NCBI RefSeq assembly: GCF_006539945.1
Contig: NZ_BJNZ01000002.1
Span: 62,001-126,000, forward strand
From: Cellulosimicrobium cellulans
GTDB lineage: Bacteria; Actinomycetota; Actinomycetes; Actinomycetales; Cellulomonadaceae
DNA: 64,000 bases
Reading direction: 5' to 3'
A program made the translations under genes and the position numbers. Below are positions 38,469 through 46,195 of the stretch, one piece after another. The notes under the pieces were generated by a model. That model did not search any database. It saw nothing but the letters and a program-made list of their open reading frames with translations, and had not been told where the DNA came from. Each line of letters starts with the position of its first letter. Positions within the stretch are counted from its first letter, which is position 1.

Positions 38469-40187
38469 TCAGTGGTCGGGGCCGTGCTTCCCGTCCGGTG
38501 CGAGGGTGTGGCGGGGGCCGGTGCCGTCGCCCGGGAGCGCGTCGGCGTCGTGGTCCTGGTGGGCGCGGCCGTCGGGGACGTCGATGCGGGACGGCGCCTG
38601 CTCGCCCGGGGCGACGACGACGAGCTGGCCCATCATGCCGCGGTCCTCGTGCGTGAGGAGATGGCAGTGGAACATGTAGGGGGTGGTCGGGTCGGTGGCG
38701 CCCTCGGCGGCGTCGAACCGGACGAGCAGGCGCGTCACGCGCCCCGGCTGCACGTAGACCGTGTCCTGCCACCCGGCGAGGTCCGGTCCGGGCGGCCGGC
38801 CGGCGACGTCGAGGACGCGGAGCTGGACGTCGTGCACGTGGAAGTTGTGCGGGGTGTCGTCGAGCCCGGTGACCTCCCACACCTCGGTCTCGCCGACCGT
38901 GACGACCTCGTCGATCCGCGCCATGTCCATGGAGCGTCCGTTGATCGCGGCCCCGGCGAGCTGGAAGCGGCGGGTGCGCACGGCGTCGGACTCGTCGAGC
39001 GCGTCCGCGGGGTCGGCGGCGCCGAGCGTACCGGGGACGTCGGGGCTCGGTTCGAGCCTGCCGGCCGCGCGGAGCTCGAGGAGGTCGAGGGTGTCGTCGC
39101 CGCCCGAGAAGCGCTCGAACAGCGGGTTGACGCCCAGCTCGGGCGGGAAGCTGCGCAGGACCGCGCGCTGTCCCGGGTCCATGGTCACGACGACCTCCGC
39201 CCGGTCGCCCGGGGAGAGGCGCACGCGTTCGACCGTCTGCGGGGCGGGGAGCAGCCCGCCGTCGGTCCCGACGAGCTGGACCGTGCCGCCGTCGGCGAGG
39301 CCGACGTCGTAGACGCGCGAGTCGGAGCCGTTGAGCAGGCGCAGGCGCACGCGCTCGGTCGTGACGTCGAGGTAGGGGCCCGGGGTGCCGTTGACGAGCA
39401 CCGTGTCGCCGAGCGGGCCGACCGGCGACAGGAAGGAGACGGCGTCGTCGAGCCGCCCGTCGGCGTGGAAGCTCTTGTCCTGGAGGATCACCGGGACGTC
39501 GTCGACGCCGTACTCGTGCGGCAGGTCGGCCGCCGGGCCGTCGGCGGCGGCAGGGTCGTCGAGGAGGAACATCCCCGCGAGCCCGCGGTACACCTGGCTC
39601 GCGGTCTGGCCGTGCAGGTGCGGGTGGTACCAGAGCGTCGCGGCGGGCTGGTCGATCGTCCACGTGGGCGACCACGTCTCGCCCGGCTCGACCATCTGGT
39701 GGGGGCCGCCGTCCATCGCGGGTGGTAGGTGCATGCCGTGCCAGTGGAGCGTCGTCGTCTCGTCGAGGGAGTTCGTCACGTCGACGCGCACGCGCTCGCC
39801 GCGGGCGGCGCGCAGGGTCGGGCCCAGGTAGTCGCCGTTCAGCCCGATCGTCGGCGTGGGGGCGGCCGCGCCGAGGTCGGCGACGCCCTCACGCGCCTCG
39901 AGCTCGAAGACGCGCACGCCGTCCTCCACGCGCGACTCCGCGAGCGGCGGGACGGCGAGCGGCCGCGTGAACTCGACGGCTCCTGCCGTGCTCGTCGCGG
40001 CGCGCGCCCACGCGACGCCCACGACCGCGGCGACGGCCCCGACGAACAGGACGACGACGAGCCCGAGCACGAGGAGGACGCGGGCGAGCGGGCCGCGGCG
40101 CCGTCGGGGGCGACCCCCCGAAGGTCCGGCGGGCGCTCCGGGTGCCGGCGGCACGGCGGGAGGCGGGGTGGTGCGGGTGGTCGTCAT
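38469..40187 (-). CDS. Multicopper oxidase
   Basis: The 572-residue protein has an N-terminal membrane segment (about residues 35-60, after RPRRRRGP) and then three cupredoxin domains. All copper motifs are present: HWHGMH and WYHPHLHG in domain 1, HNFHVHD and HCHLLTHEDRGMM in domain 3, giving type 1, 2 and 3 sites. The last ligand after the Cys-His is Met, as in CueO/bilirubin-oxidase-type enzymes. The C-terminus is His/Asp-rich. It probably oxidises cuprous copper or phenolics outside the membrane. It shares a promoter motif with the next two transcription units and ends at array B. Confidence 0.94.
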   Translation of the reverse strand: MTTTRTTPPPAVPPAPGAPAGPSGGRPRRRRGPLARVLLVLGLVVVLFVGAVAAVVGVAWARAATSTAGAVEFTRPLAVPPLAESRVEDGVRVFELEAREGVADLGAAAPTPTIGLNGDYLGPTLRAARGERVRVDVTNSLDETTTLHWHGMHLPPAMDGGPHQMVEPGETWSPTWTIDQPAATLWYHPHLHGQTASQVYRGLAGMFLLDDPAAADGPAADLPHEYGVDDVPVILQDKSFHADGRLDDAVSFLSPVGPLGDTVLVNGTPGPYLDVTTERVRLRLLNGSDSRVYDVGLADGGTVQLVGTDGGLLPAPQTVERVRLSPGDRAEVVVTMDPGQRAVLRSFPPELGVNPLFERFSGGDDTLDLLELRAAGRLEPSPDVPGTLGAADPADALDESDAVRTRRFQLAGAAINGRSMDMARIDEVVTVGETEVWEVTGLDDTPHNFHVHDVQLRVLDVAGRPPGPDLAGWQDTVYVQPGRVTRLLVRFDAAEGATDPTTPYMFHCHLLTHEDRGMMGQLVVVAPGEQAPSRIDVPDGRAHQDHDADALPGDGTGPRHTLAPDGKHGPDH

Positions 40188-40265
40188 CGGGTCTTCTCCA
40201 GGGTGGACGACGGCGGTCGGCGGGTGCGGTCCGACGGCGGCCCGGCGGTGCGGGCGACGCTGTCG

Positions 40266-40313
40266 ACGCTAGGGACCGGGTGGTGCCGGGCGCGTCCGCT
40301 CGGAAGCGTACGC
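40266..40313 (-). promoter_or_regulatory. Promoter of the multicopper oxidase gene with shared motif
   Basis: On the minus strand GCGGACGC (40292-40299) lies 20 nt before TAGCGT (40266-40271), inside a region otherwise matching the promoter of the neighbouring membrane protein gene (GCGGACGCG...TCCCTAGCGTCGA). An 8-bp palindrome GCGTACGC (40306-40313) lies upstream. It leaves a leader of about 70 nt. Confidence 0.55.
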
Positions 40314-40387
40314 GCGCCCGGAACCGACCCCGAGCACGCGGGGTCGCGGCTCGGGGTGGTGCCCGGGACGCGGCGGTCTCGGAGTCG

Positions 40388-40459
40388 GGGTGGCGTGGGA
40401 AGGCGGGGTGGCGCGAGGAGACGTGGCGGCGCGACGAGGCGTGGTGGCGCGGGGAGCCG
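40388..40459 (+). repeat. Array D: four 18-bp tandem repeats
   Basis: Units start at 40388, 40406, 40424 and 40442. The core is GGTGGCGCGAGGAG with variation. It begins 15 bp beyond the stop of the 151-residue membrane protein gene. The GCGAGG-GA core recalls the 21-bp repeats of arrays A-C (GCGAGGTAGA), but the unit is 3 bp shorter and the relationship is uncertain. Confidence 0.7.
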
Positions 40460-40473
40460 TCGGCTGGTCGGCC

Positions 40474-40929
40474 TCAACGGCGTCGGGCCGCGAGGAGACC
40501 GAGCGCCACGGCCCCCGCGAGCGCGCCCCAGGCCGCGTTGGTGAGCAGCATCGGGACGATCGCGACCGGGTGCGCGACGGGGCCCTGGAGCTCGCCGGTG
40601 AGGATCGGCGACAGCACGGCGCTGACGACCAGGGCGAGGACGCCGTAGGCGAGCCCGACGGCCACACCGGTCGCGAGCGGGTGCGCCGGGCGTGCGACGA
40701 CGATCGCGACGACCCACACGACCGTGAGCACGAGGGTCGTGAGCAGGGGCGCGGCGGGCCGGCCGATCGCGTCGTCGAGGCCGGTGACGCTCAGGAGCGG
40801 TCGGACGAGCGCGAGCGCGCCGAGCCCGAGGACGAGCGGCCAGCTCAGCGAGCGGACGACCTGGCCGAGCGCGGGCCGGGCAGCGGGTGGGGTCGGGCGG
40901 TCGGGTCCGGGACCGGGAGTCGGGTTCAT
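40474..40929 (-). CDS. Small four-helix membrane protein linked to the two-component system
   Basis: The 151-residue protein has four hydrophobic segments (about residues 30-50, 62-84, 90-112 and 122-146) after a Pro-rich lead. No family is recognised. It is transcribed away from the sensor kinase gene, with a 160-bp divergent spacer. Its promoter matches that of the multicopper oxidase almost base for base, so both are probably targets of the adjacent regulator. TAGCGT lies 7 nt before the ATG at 40929, so the mRNA is leaderless. Array D follows its stop. Confidence 0.75.
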   Translation of the reverse strand: MNPTPGPGPDRPTPPAARPALGQVVRSLSWPLVLGLGALALVRPLLSVTGLDDAIGRPAAPLLTTLVLTVVWVVAIVVARPAHPLATGVAVGLAYGVLALVVSAVLSPILTGELQGPVAHPVAIVPMLLTNAAWGALAGAVALGLLAARRR

Positions 40930-40936
40930 GCCCTCG

Positions 40937-40970
40937 ACGCTAGGGAGCGGCGGTGCGGCGCCGCGTCCGC
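40937..40970 (-). promoter_or_regulatory. Promoter of the small membrane protein gene with shared motif
   Basis: On the minus strand GCGGACGC (40963-40970) is 20 nt from TAGCGT (40937-40942), the same spacing as upstream of the multicopper oxidase. The hexamer ends 7 nt before the ATG. The palindrome GCGTACGC recurs at 41008-41015. Confidence 0.6.
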
Positions 40971-41054
40971 CCCGGCGCGCGACGCGGTGCGTCGTCCCGC
41001 GCCCCGCGCGTACGCGTCTCGACGTAGTCGACCCTGACGCGGACCCGCCCCGCG

Positions 41055-41087
41055 ACGGACGCGCGTCGGGGTGGGTCTTCCTAGACT
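41055..41087 (+). promoter_or_regulatory. Promoter of the sensor kinase gene with a related motif
   Basis: ACGGACGC (41055-41062) is 19 nt from TAGACT (41082-41087), and the hexamer is 8 nt from the GTG at 41096. The box matches the two minus-strand promoters nearby, which suggests autoregulation. Confidence 0.5.
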
Positions 41088-41095
41088 CGGTGAGC

Positions 41096-42424
41096 GTGAC
41101 GTCCCCCGACATCCCGCACGACCAGCCCCCCGGGCCGCCGTCCGCGACCCGGCCGTCGCGCCCGTCGCCGCCGCCGTGGCTCGTCGACGCCCTGCTGGGG
41201 TTCGCCGTGCTCGACGTCGTCGCGTTCGCCATCGCGGCCGACGTCGGGGGCACGCGGGCCGACCCGTGGGTCGCGTACCCGATCGCCCTCGTGCTGGGGC
41301 TGCTGGTGCTCGGCCGGCGTCGCTTCCCCGTCGGGGTCCTCGTCGCGACCGCGCTCGTCATCTGCGCGTACTACACGCTCGACCTGCCCGCGATCGGCCT
41401 CGCCCTGCCCGTCTCGGTCGCCCTGTACTCGGCGGCCGTCGCGGGCCGGCTCGGGTGGGCCGTCGGGGTCGCGGCGGCGCTCGTCGTCGCCTCGACGTAC
41501 TTCCGGCTCGCCGAGGGCGACGACGTCCGGTACGTCGTCGGCTACGAGCTGGCGACGACGGTGGCGCTCATGGCCGCGGCGATCGCCCTCGGGCACGGGT
41601 CGTTCGTCCGCCGGCAGCGCGACGAGCAGCGGCGCCACGCCGACGCGCTGCGCGACCAGACGCTCGAGCTCGAGGCCGCCGACCGGCTCGCGCACGACCG
41701 GGAGGCCGTCGCCCGGGACCTGCACGACGTCGTCGGGCACCACCTCGCCGTCGTCTCCCTGCACGCGAACGTCGCCCGCGAGGCCCTGGACGACGTGGAC
41801 GCCGCCGGTGCGGCGGGGGCCGCCGCGCTCGCGACCGCACGGGCCGAGCTCGAGCTCGTCCGGACGGCGACGACGACCGCCCTGGCGGACCTGCGCGCCA
41901 CGGTGCGCGCGCTGCGCGGGGCGGCCGCGCCCGCGGGGCTCGCGGACCAGGCGCGCATCGACCGGCTCGTGGACCTCGCGCGCACGGCTCGGGCGGCCGG
42001 GCTCGACGTCGCCCTGGACGTCGACCTGCCGTCAGGGACGGCCGACGGCACCGCCGCGGGTGCCGCGGCGTACCGGGTCGTCCAGGAAGGCCTGACCAAC
42101 GTCCTGCGCCACGCCGGTGCGCGCGCCGCCGTCGTCCGCGTGGCGCTGGAGCGTTCGCCCGGTGCACCGGGCGACGTGCTCGCGGTCGAGGTGCGCGACG
42201 ACGGCCACGGGGCACGGGGCGCGGGTGACGCCGCCGACCGTGGCGGGTTCGGGCTGCGCGGCCTGTGCGAGCGCGTCGCGGTCCTGGGCGGCACGGTCGA
42301 GACCGACACGCCCGACGGCGGCGGGTTCCGGCTGCGGGCGCGCGTGCCGGTCACGCCCGGCGACGGGGTGCGCGGGACGGCTTCCGTGCGGGCCCCGCGG
42401 TCCTCCGGCGGGGGTGCCGCGTGA
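41096..42424 (+). CDS. NarL/DesK-type sensor histidine kinase
   Basis: The 442-residue kinase has a Pro-rich lead, about six membrane segments (residues 25-170), a HisKA_3 dimerisation domain with the phosphorylated His210 in RDLHDVVGHH, and a HATPase domain (VVQEGLTNVLRHA, VRDDGHG, GGFGLRGLCERV). It has no large extracytoplasmic sensor domain, so it probably senses within the membrane. GTG at 41096 fits a leaderless mRNA; GTG at 41090 is an alternative two codons upstream. It overlaps the response regulator start by 4 bp (GTGA). Confidence 0.92.
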   Translation: MTSPDIPHDQPPGPPSATRPSRPSPPPWLVDALLGFAVLDVVAFAIAADVGGTRADPWVAYPIALVLGLLVLGRRRFPVGVLVATALVICAYYTLDLPAIGLALPVSVALYSAAVAGRLGWAVGVAAALVVASTYFRLAEGDDVRYVVGYELATTVALMAAAIALGHGSFVRRQRDEQRRHADALRDQTLELEAADRLAHDREAVARDLHDVVGHHLAVVSLHANVAREALDDVDAAGAAGAAALATARAELELVRTATTTALADLRATVRALRGAAAPAGLADQARIDRLVDLARTARAAGLDVALDVDLPSGTADGTAAGAAAYRVVQEGLTNVLRHAGARAAVVRVALERSPGAPGDVLAVEVRDDGHGARGAGDAADRGGFGLRGLCERVAVLGGTVETDTPDGGGFRLRARVPVTPGDGVRGTASVRAPRSSGGGAA

Positions 42425-43149
42425 TCCGCGTCGTGCTGGTCGACGACCAGCCCCTCGTGCGGACGGGCATCCGCGCGCTGCTCGAGCGCGCGGACGACGT
42501 CGTGGTCGTCGGCGAGGCGGCCGACGGTCGCGAGGGCGTCGCGCTGGTGCGCCGCGCGCGCCCCGACGTCGTCCTCATGGACCTCCAGATGCCCGTGCTC
42601 GACGGGATCGCGGCCACGCGTCAGATCGTCGGCGACCCGGGCCTCGGCTCGGGGCAGCCGGACGGCGCGACGAGCGCGCCGGGCGCGGACGGTGCCGCGC
42701 CCGGACCGCGCGTCGTGGTCCTCACGACGTTCGACGACGACGCGAACCTCTTCGCCGCGCTGCGTGCCGGGGCGTCGGGCTTCCTGCTCAAGGACGCGAG
42801 CCCGGACGAGCTGCGCGGCGCGGTCCGCACGGCCGCCGCGGGCGACGCGCTGCTCTCCCCCGCGGTGACCGCGCGCGTCGTCGCGCAGGCCGTCGACGCG
42901 GGGAGGCGCGACGACGCGCTCGCCGCCGCGGTCGCGGACCGGCTCACGGACCGCGAGCGCGAGGTGCTCGCGCACGTCGGCCGCGGCCTGACGAACGACG
43001 AGATCGGCGCGGCCCTGTTCATGAGCCCGGCGACGGCCCGCACGCACGTGGGCCGCATCCTCGCCAAGCTGGGGGTGCGGGACCGGGCCGGTCTCGTCGT
43101 CGTCGCCTACGAGACCGGCCTGGTCCGCCCGGGCACCCCGCCCAGGTAG
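42421..43149 (+). CDS. NarL/LuxR-family response regulator
   Basis: The 242-residue regulator has a receiver domain with acidic pocket VDDQ, phosphoacceptor Asp54 in VLMDLQMP, and Lys in LLKDAS. A LuxR-type helix-turn-helix follows (LTDREREVLAHVGRGLTNDE, then IGAALFMSPATARTHVGRIL). A Gly/Ala/Pro-rich insertion of about 20 residues interrupts the receiver domain after the phosphorylation site (about 75-95). It probably controls the oxidase and membrane protein genes. Its stop codon TAG is part of the first unit of repeat array C. Confidence 0.93.
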   Translation: MIRVVLVDDQPLVRTGIRALLERADDVVVVGEAADGREGVALVRRARPDVVLMDLQMPVLDGIAATRQIVGDPGLGSGQPDGATSAPGADGAAPGPRVVVLTTFDDDANLFAALRAGASGFLLKDASPDELRGAVRTAAAGDALLSPAVTARVVAQAVDAGRRDDALAAAVADRLTDREREVLAHVGRGLTNDEIGAALFMSPATARTHVGRILAKLGVRDRAGLVVVAYETGLVRPGTPPR

Positions 43150-43222
43150 AGCCGAGGTCCGCGAGGTAGAGGCGTGGTCATGACCAGGGCTCTACCTCGC
43201 GCTACCACGGCTCTATCTCGCG
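43139..43222. repeat. Array C: four 21-bp units forming a palindrome between convergent genes
   Basis: Units at 43139-43159 and 43160-43180 read GCGAGGTAGAG on the plus strand; units at 43181-43201 and 43202-43222 are their reverse. The axis is GGTCA|TGACC at 43180/43181. The array contains the response regulator stop and ends 19 bp from the M3 peptidase stop. As RNA it folds into an imperfect hairpin of about 40 bp per arm, a likely bidirectional terminator. Confidence 0.9.
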
Positions 43223-43240
43223 ACGGGAGGGGCCCACACC

Positions 43241-45394
43241 TCAGGCGTCGAGACCGCGGCGCGCGAGGAGCGGCGCGATGTCGGCGTCGCGGCCGCGCAG
43301 CTCGCGGAACGACCGCAGCGGGTCCTGGGAGCCGCCGCGCGCGAGCAGCACGCGGCGGAAGCGCTCGCCGTTCTCGCGCGACAGGCCGCCGTTCTCGCGG
43401 TACCACTCGACGGTGTCGGCGTCGAGCACCTCGGACCAGATGTAGGAGTAGTACCCGGCCGCGTACCCGCCGCCGAACACGTGGTTGTAGTACGTGGTGC
43501 GGTAGCGCGGCGGGACCGGCGCGAACGCGACGCCCGCCGCGTCGAGCGCGGCCGCCTCGAAGGGCACGACGTCCGCCTCGGACGACGGCACGCCGTCGGG
43601 CCCCACCTGATGCCAGGCCTGGTCGAGCAGCGCCGCGGCGAGGTACTCGGTCGTCCCGAAGCCCTCGTTGAACTGGCGCGAGGCGAGCATCGTGTCCACC
43701 CACTCGGCCGGCATCGGCTCGCCCGTGACGTGGTGCACCGCATAGGAGCGCAGGATCGACGGCTCCCACGCCCACATCTCGTTGACCTGCGAGGGGTACT
43801 CGACGAAGTCGCGCGGCACCTCGGTGCCGGACTGCGACGGGTAGCGCACGTCGGAGAACAGGCCGTGCAGCGCGTGCCCGAACTCGTGGAACAGCGTGAT
43901 GACCTCGTCCCACACGAGCAGCGTGGGCTGGCCCGCCGGCGGCTTGACGATGTTGAGGTTGTTCACGACGACCGGCTTCTGCCCGAGCAGGTGGTTCTGG
44001 TCGACGAGGTTGTTCATCCACGCCCCGCCGCGCTTGGACTCGCGCGTGTACCAGTCGGCGAGGAAGAGGCCAAGACCCTGGCCCGGCTCGCCCGGCGTCT
44101 CGGCGTCGAAGACCTCGAACACCCGCACGTCCGGGTGGTAGCCGACGAGGTCGTGGCGCTCGGCGAACGAGACCCCGAACAGCTGGCCCGCGGCCCGGAA
44201 CACGCCGTCGTGCACGACGCGCTCGAGCTCGAGGTAGGGGCGCAGGAGGGCGTCGTCGAGCGCGTACCGGTCCTTGCGCACGCGCTCGGCGTAGAACGAC
44301 CAGTCGGACGCGCGCAGCGTCGCACCCGGCTCGTCGGCCCGCAGCGCGGCCTCGAGGTCGGCGGCCTCGCGCCGCGCGTTCGCGACGGCCGCCGGGGCCA
44401 GCCGCGAGAGCATCGCGTCGACGGCCTCGGTCGTCTTCGCGGTCGCGTCCTCCGCGACGTACGCGGCGTGGTGCTCGTACCCGAGCAGGCGCGCGCGCTC
44501 GGCACGCAGGCGCACGGTCTCCAGCACGATCTCGCGCGTGTCGTGGTCGTCGCCGGTCGCCCCGCGCGACTCCGACGCCTGCTGCACGCGCTCGCGCACG
44601 TCGCGGCGCGCGAGCGAGGCGAGGACGCCCTGCTGGGTGGGGAGCTGCATCTCCAGGAGCCACGCTCCCTCGTGGCCGCGCGACGCCGCGGCGGCCGCCG
44701 CCCCCGCGAGGGCGTCCTCGGCGAGGCCGTCGAGCTCGGCGCGGTCGGTGACGAGCACGCTCGCCGCGTTCGCTCCGGCGAGCAGCTTGCGGCCGAACGC
44801 GGCCTCGAGCGTGGTCAGGCGGCCGTTCAGCTCGCGCAGGCGCGCCTGCTGCTCGGCGTCGAGCTCGACGCCCGAGCGGCGGAACCGGACGAGCAGCGTG
44901 TGCAGCAGCCACGCGGCGTCGGGCTCGAGGGTCTGCTCCCCGGCGTCGACCGCGGCCTGGAGCGCGCGGGCGCGCGCGTAGAGGCGCGCGTCCATGTAGA
45001 TCGCGTCGTGGTGCGCCGCGAGCTCGGGCGCGAACTCCTCCTCGATCTGCTCCAGCCCGGGCGTCGCGTCGGCCGAGAGCTGGTTGTAGAACGCGTTCAG
45101 CACGCGCGCCAGGTCGCGACCCGACCGCTCGAGCGCCGCGAGGACGTTCGCCTCGGTCGGGAGCGCGTCGTCGGTCGCGACCGCCTCGATCGCGGCACGC
45201 TGGGCCGCCGTCGCGGCGCGCAGCGCGGGGAGGTAGTGCTCCTCGCGGATCGCGTCGTAGTCGGGCAGCTCGTACGGCAGCGCGGAGGCCGCGGCGAACG
45301 GGTTGGCGGGATCGAGGTCGATCAGGGCGGAGGCGACAGCGGGCGCGGAGGTGGGCGCGGGCGCGTCGGTGCGCGTCGTGGGCTCGGAGGTCAT
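43241..45394 (-). CDS. M3 family oligopeptidase (dipeptidyl carboxypeptidase / oligopeptidase A type)
   Basis: The 717-residue cytosolic zinc peptidase has the M3 motif HEFGHALHG with His503, Glu504 and His507, and the downstream glutamate region EYPSQVNEMW. The substrate-binding loop YRTTYYNHVFGGGYAAGYYSYIWSE is recognisable in parts near the C-terminus. Members degrade peptides of 4-20 residues, for example after the proteasome. ATG at 45394 gives MTSEPTTR; an in-frame ATG three codons upstream is possible. Confidence 0.94.
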   Translation of the reverse strand: MTSEPTTRTDAPAPTSAPAVASALIDLDPANPFAAASALPYELPDYDAIREEHYLPALRAATAAQRAAIEAVATDDALPTEANVLAALERSGRDLARVLNAFYNQLSADATPGLEQIEEEFAPELAAHHDAIYMDARLYARARALQAAVDAGEQTLEPDAAWLLHTLLVRFRRSGVELDAEQQARLRELNGRLTTLEAAFGRKLLAGANAASVLVTDRAELDGLAEDALAGAAAAAASRGHEGAWLLEMQLPTQQGVLASLARRDVRERVQQASESRGATGDDHDTREIVLETVRLRAERARLLGYEHHAAYVAEDATAKTTEAVDAMLSRLAPAAVANARREAADLEAALRADEPGATLRASDWSFYAERVRKDRYALDDALLRPYLELERVVHDGVFRAAGQLFGVSFAERHDLVGYHPDVRVFEVFDAETPGEPGQGLGLFLADWYTRESKRGGAWMNNLVDQNHLLGQKPVVVNNLNIVKPPAGQPTLLVWDEVITLFHEFGHALHGLFSDVRYPSQSGTEVPRDFVEYPSQVNEMWAWEPSILRSYAVHHVTGEPMPAEWVDTMLASRQFNEGFGTTEYLAAALLDQAWHQVGPDGVPSSEADVVPFEAAALDAAGVAFAPVPPRYRTTYYNHVFGGGYAAGYYSYIWSEVLDADTVEWYRENGGLSRENGERFRRVLLARGGSQDPLRSFRELRGRDADIAPLLARRGLDA

Positions 45395-45471
45395 GGTGCC
45401 CATCTTGGCCCCGCGGCGGGCGCGACGGAAACGCATTCGCGGACGCTGTGGGTCACCGGGTGGGCGGTTCG

Positions 45472-46107
45472 TCAGGCGGCGCGGCCCGACGACGGCGCGT
45501 CCGCCGGCCACGGCTCGTTCGGCTCGCGCGGGTCCTCGGGCAGGAGCGTGCCGAGCCACGCGTCGCGCCGCTCGCCGCGCTGGAGCGCGAACCCGCGCAC
45601 CGTGCCCTCGACCCGGAAGCCGAGCCGCCAGGCGGTGCGCCGCGAGGGCCAGTTGCCGACGTACGCCTGCCAGAAGAGCCGCGCGAGGCCCGCGCCCTCC
45701 GCGTCGAACGCCCAGTCGACGACGAGCCGGCACGCCGAGGTCATGAGACCGCGGCCCCGCGCCTCGGGAGCGGTCCAGTAGCCGATCTCGGCCGAGCGTC
45801 GCCCCTCGGGCGCGTCGTCGAGGCTCAGGCCGATCATGCCGAGGAGCCGCCCGACGCCGTCGGGGCCGGGGATGCCCGACGGGCCGGCGCTCTCGCGCAC
45901 CCCCCACGTGAGGACGTCCCCGCGCTCCCACCCGGGACCCACGTACTCCTGGACGAACTGCACCGCGTCCTCGCGCGCGTACGGCGACGGCACGACCGTC
46001 CACGCGGCGACCTCCGGGTCCTGGCACGCGGCCGTGATCGCGTCGACGTCGTCGGGGGTCGGGGTGGACAGGTGGACGCGACCGTCGTCGAGGGCGAAGG
46101 GATGCAC
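45472..46107 (-). CDS. GNAT family N-acetyltransferase
   Basis: This 211-residue acetyltransferase resembles RimJ/RimL-type enzymes that acetylate protein N-termini or small amines. The acetyl-CoA site is EARGRGLMTSACR (R/Q-x-x-G-x-G/A), followed by NWPSRRTAWRLGFRVEGTVR, typical of this subgroup. The GTG at 46107 begins at VHPFALDDGRVHL, where homology begins; CAGGCT lies 6 nt upstream. The target is unknown. Confidence 0.88.
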   Translation of the reverse strand: MHPFALDDGRVHLSTPTPDDVDAITAACQDPEVAAWTVVPSPYAREDAVQFVQEYVGPGWERGDVLTWGVRESAGPSGIPGPDGVGRLLGMIGLSLDDAPEGRRSAEIGYWTAPEARGRGLMTSACRLVVDWAFDAEGAGLARLFWQAYVGNWPSRRTAWRLGFRVEGTVRGFALQRGERRDAWLGTLLPEDPREPNEPWPADAPSSGRAA

Positions 46108-46195
46108 CGCCCGAGCCTGGCACGTCCCGCCGCGCGTCGTCACCCGCTTTCGCCCGCGTCGTCCACGACGCCCGGTCTCCGACGGACGCGGCCGG

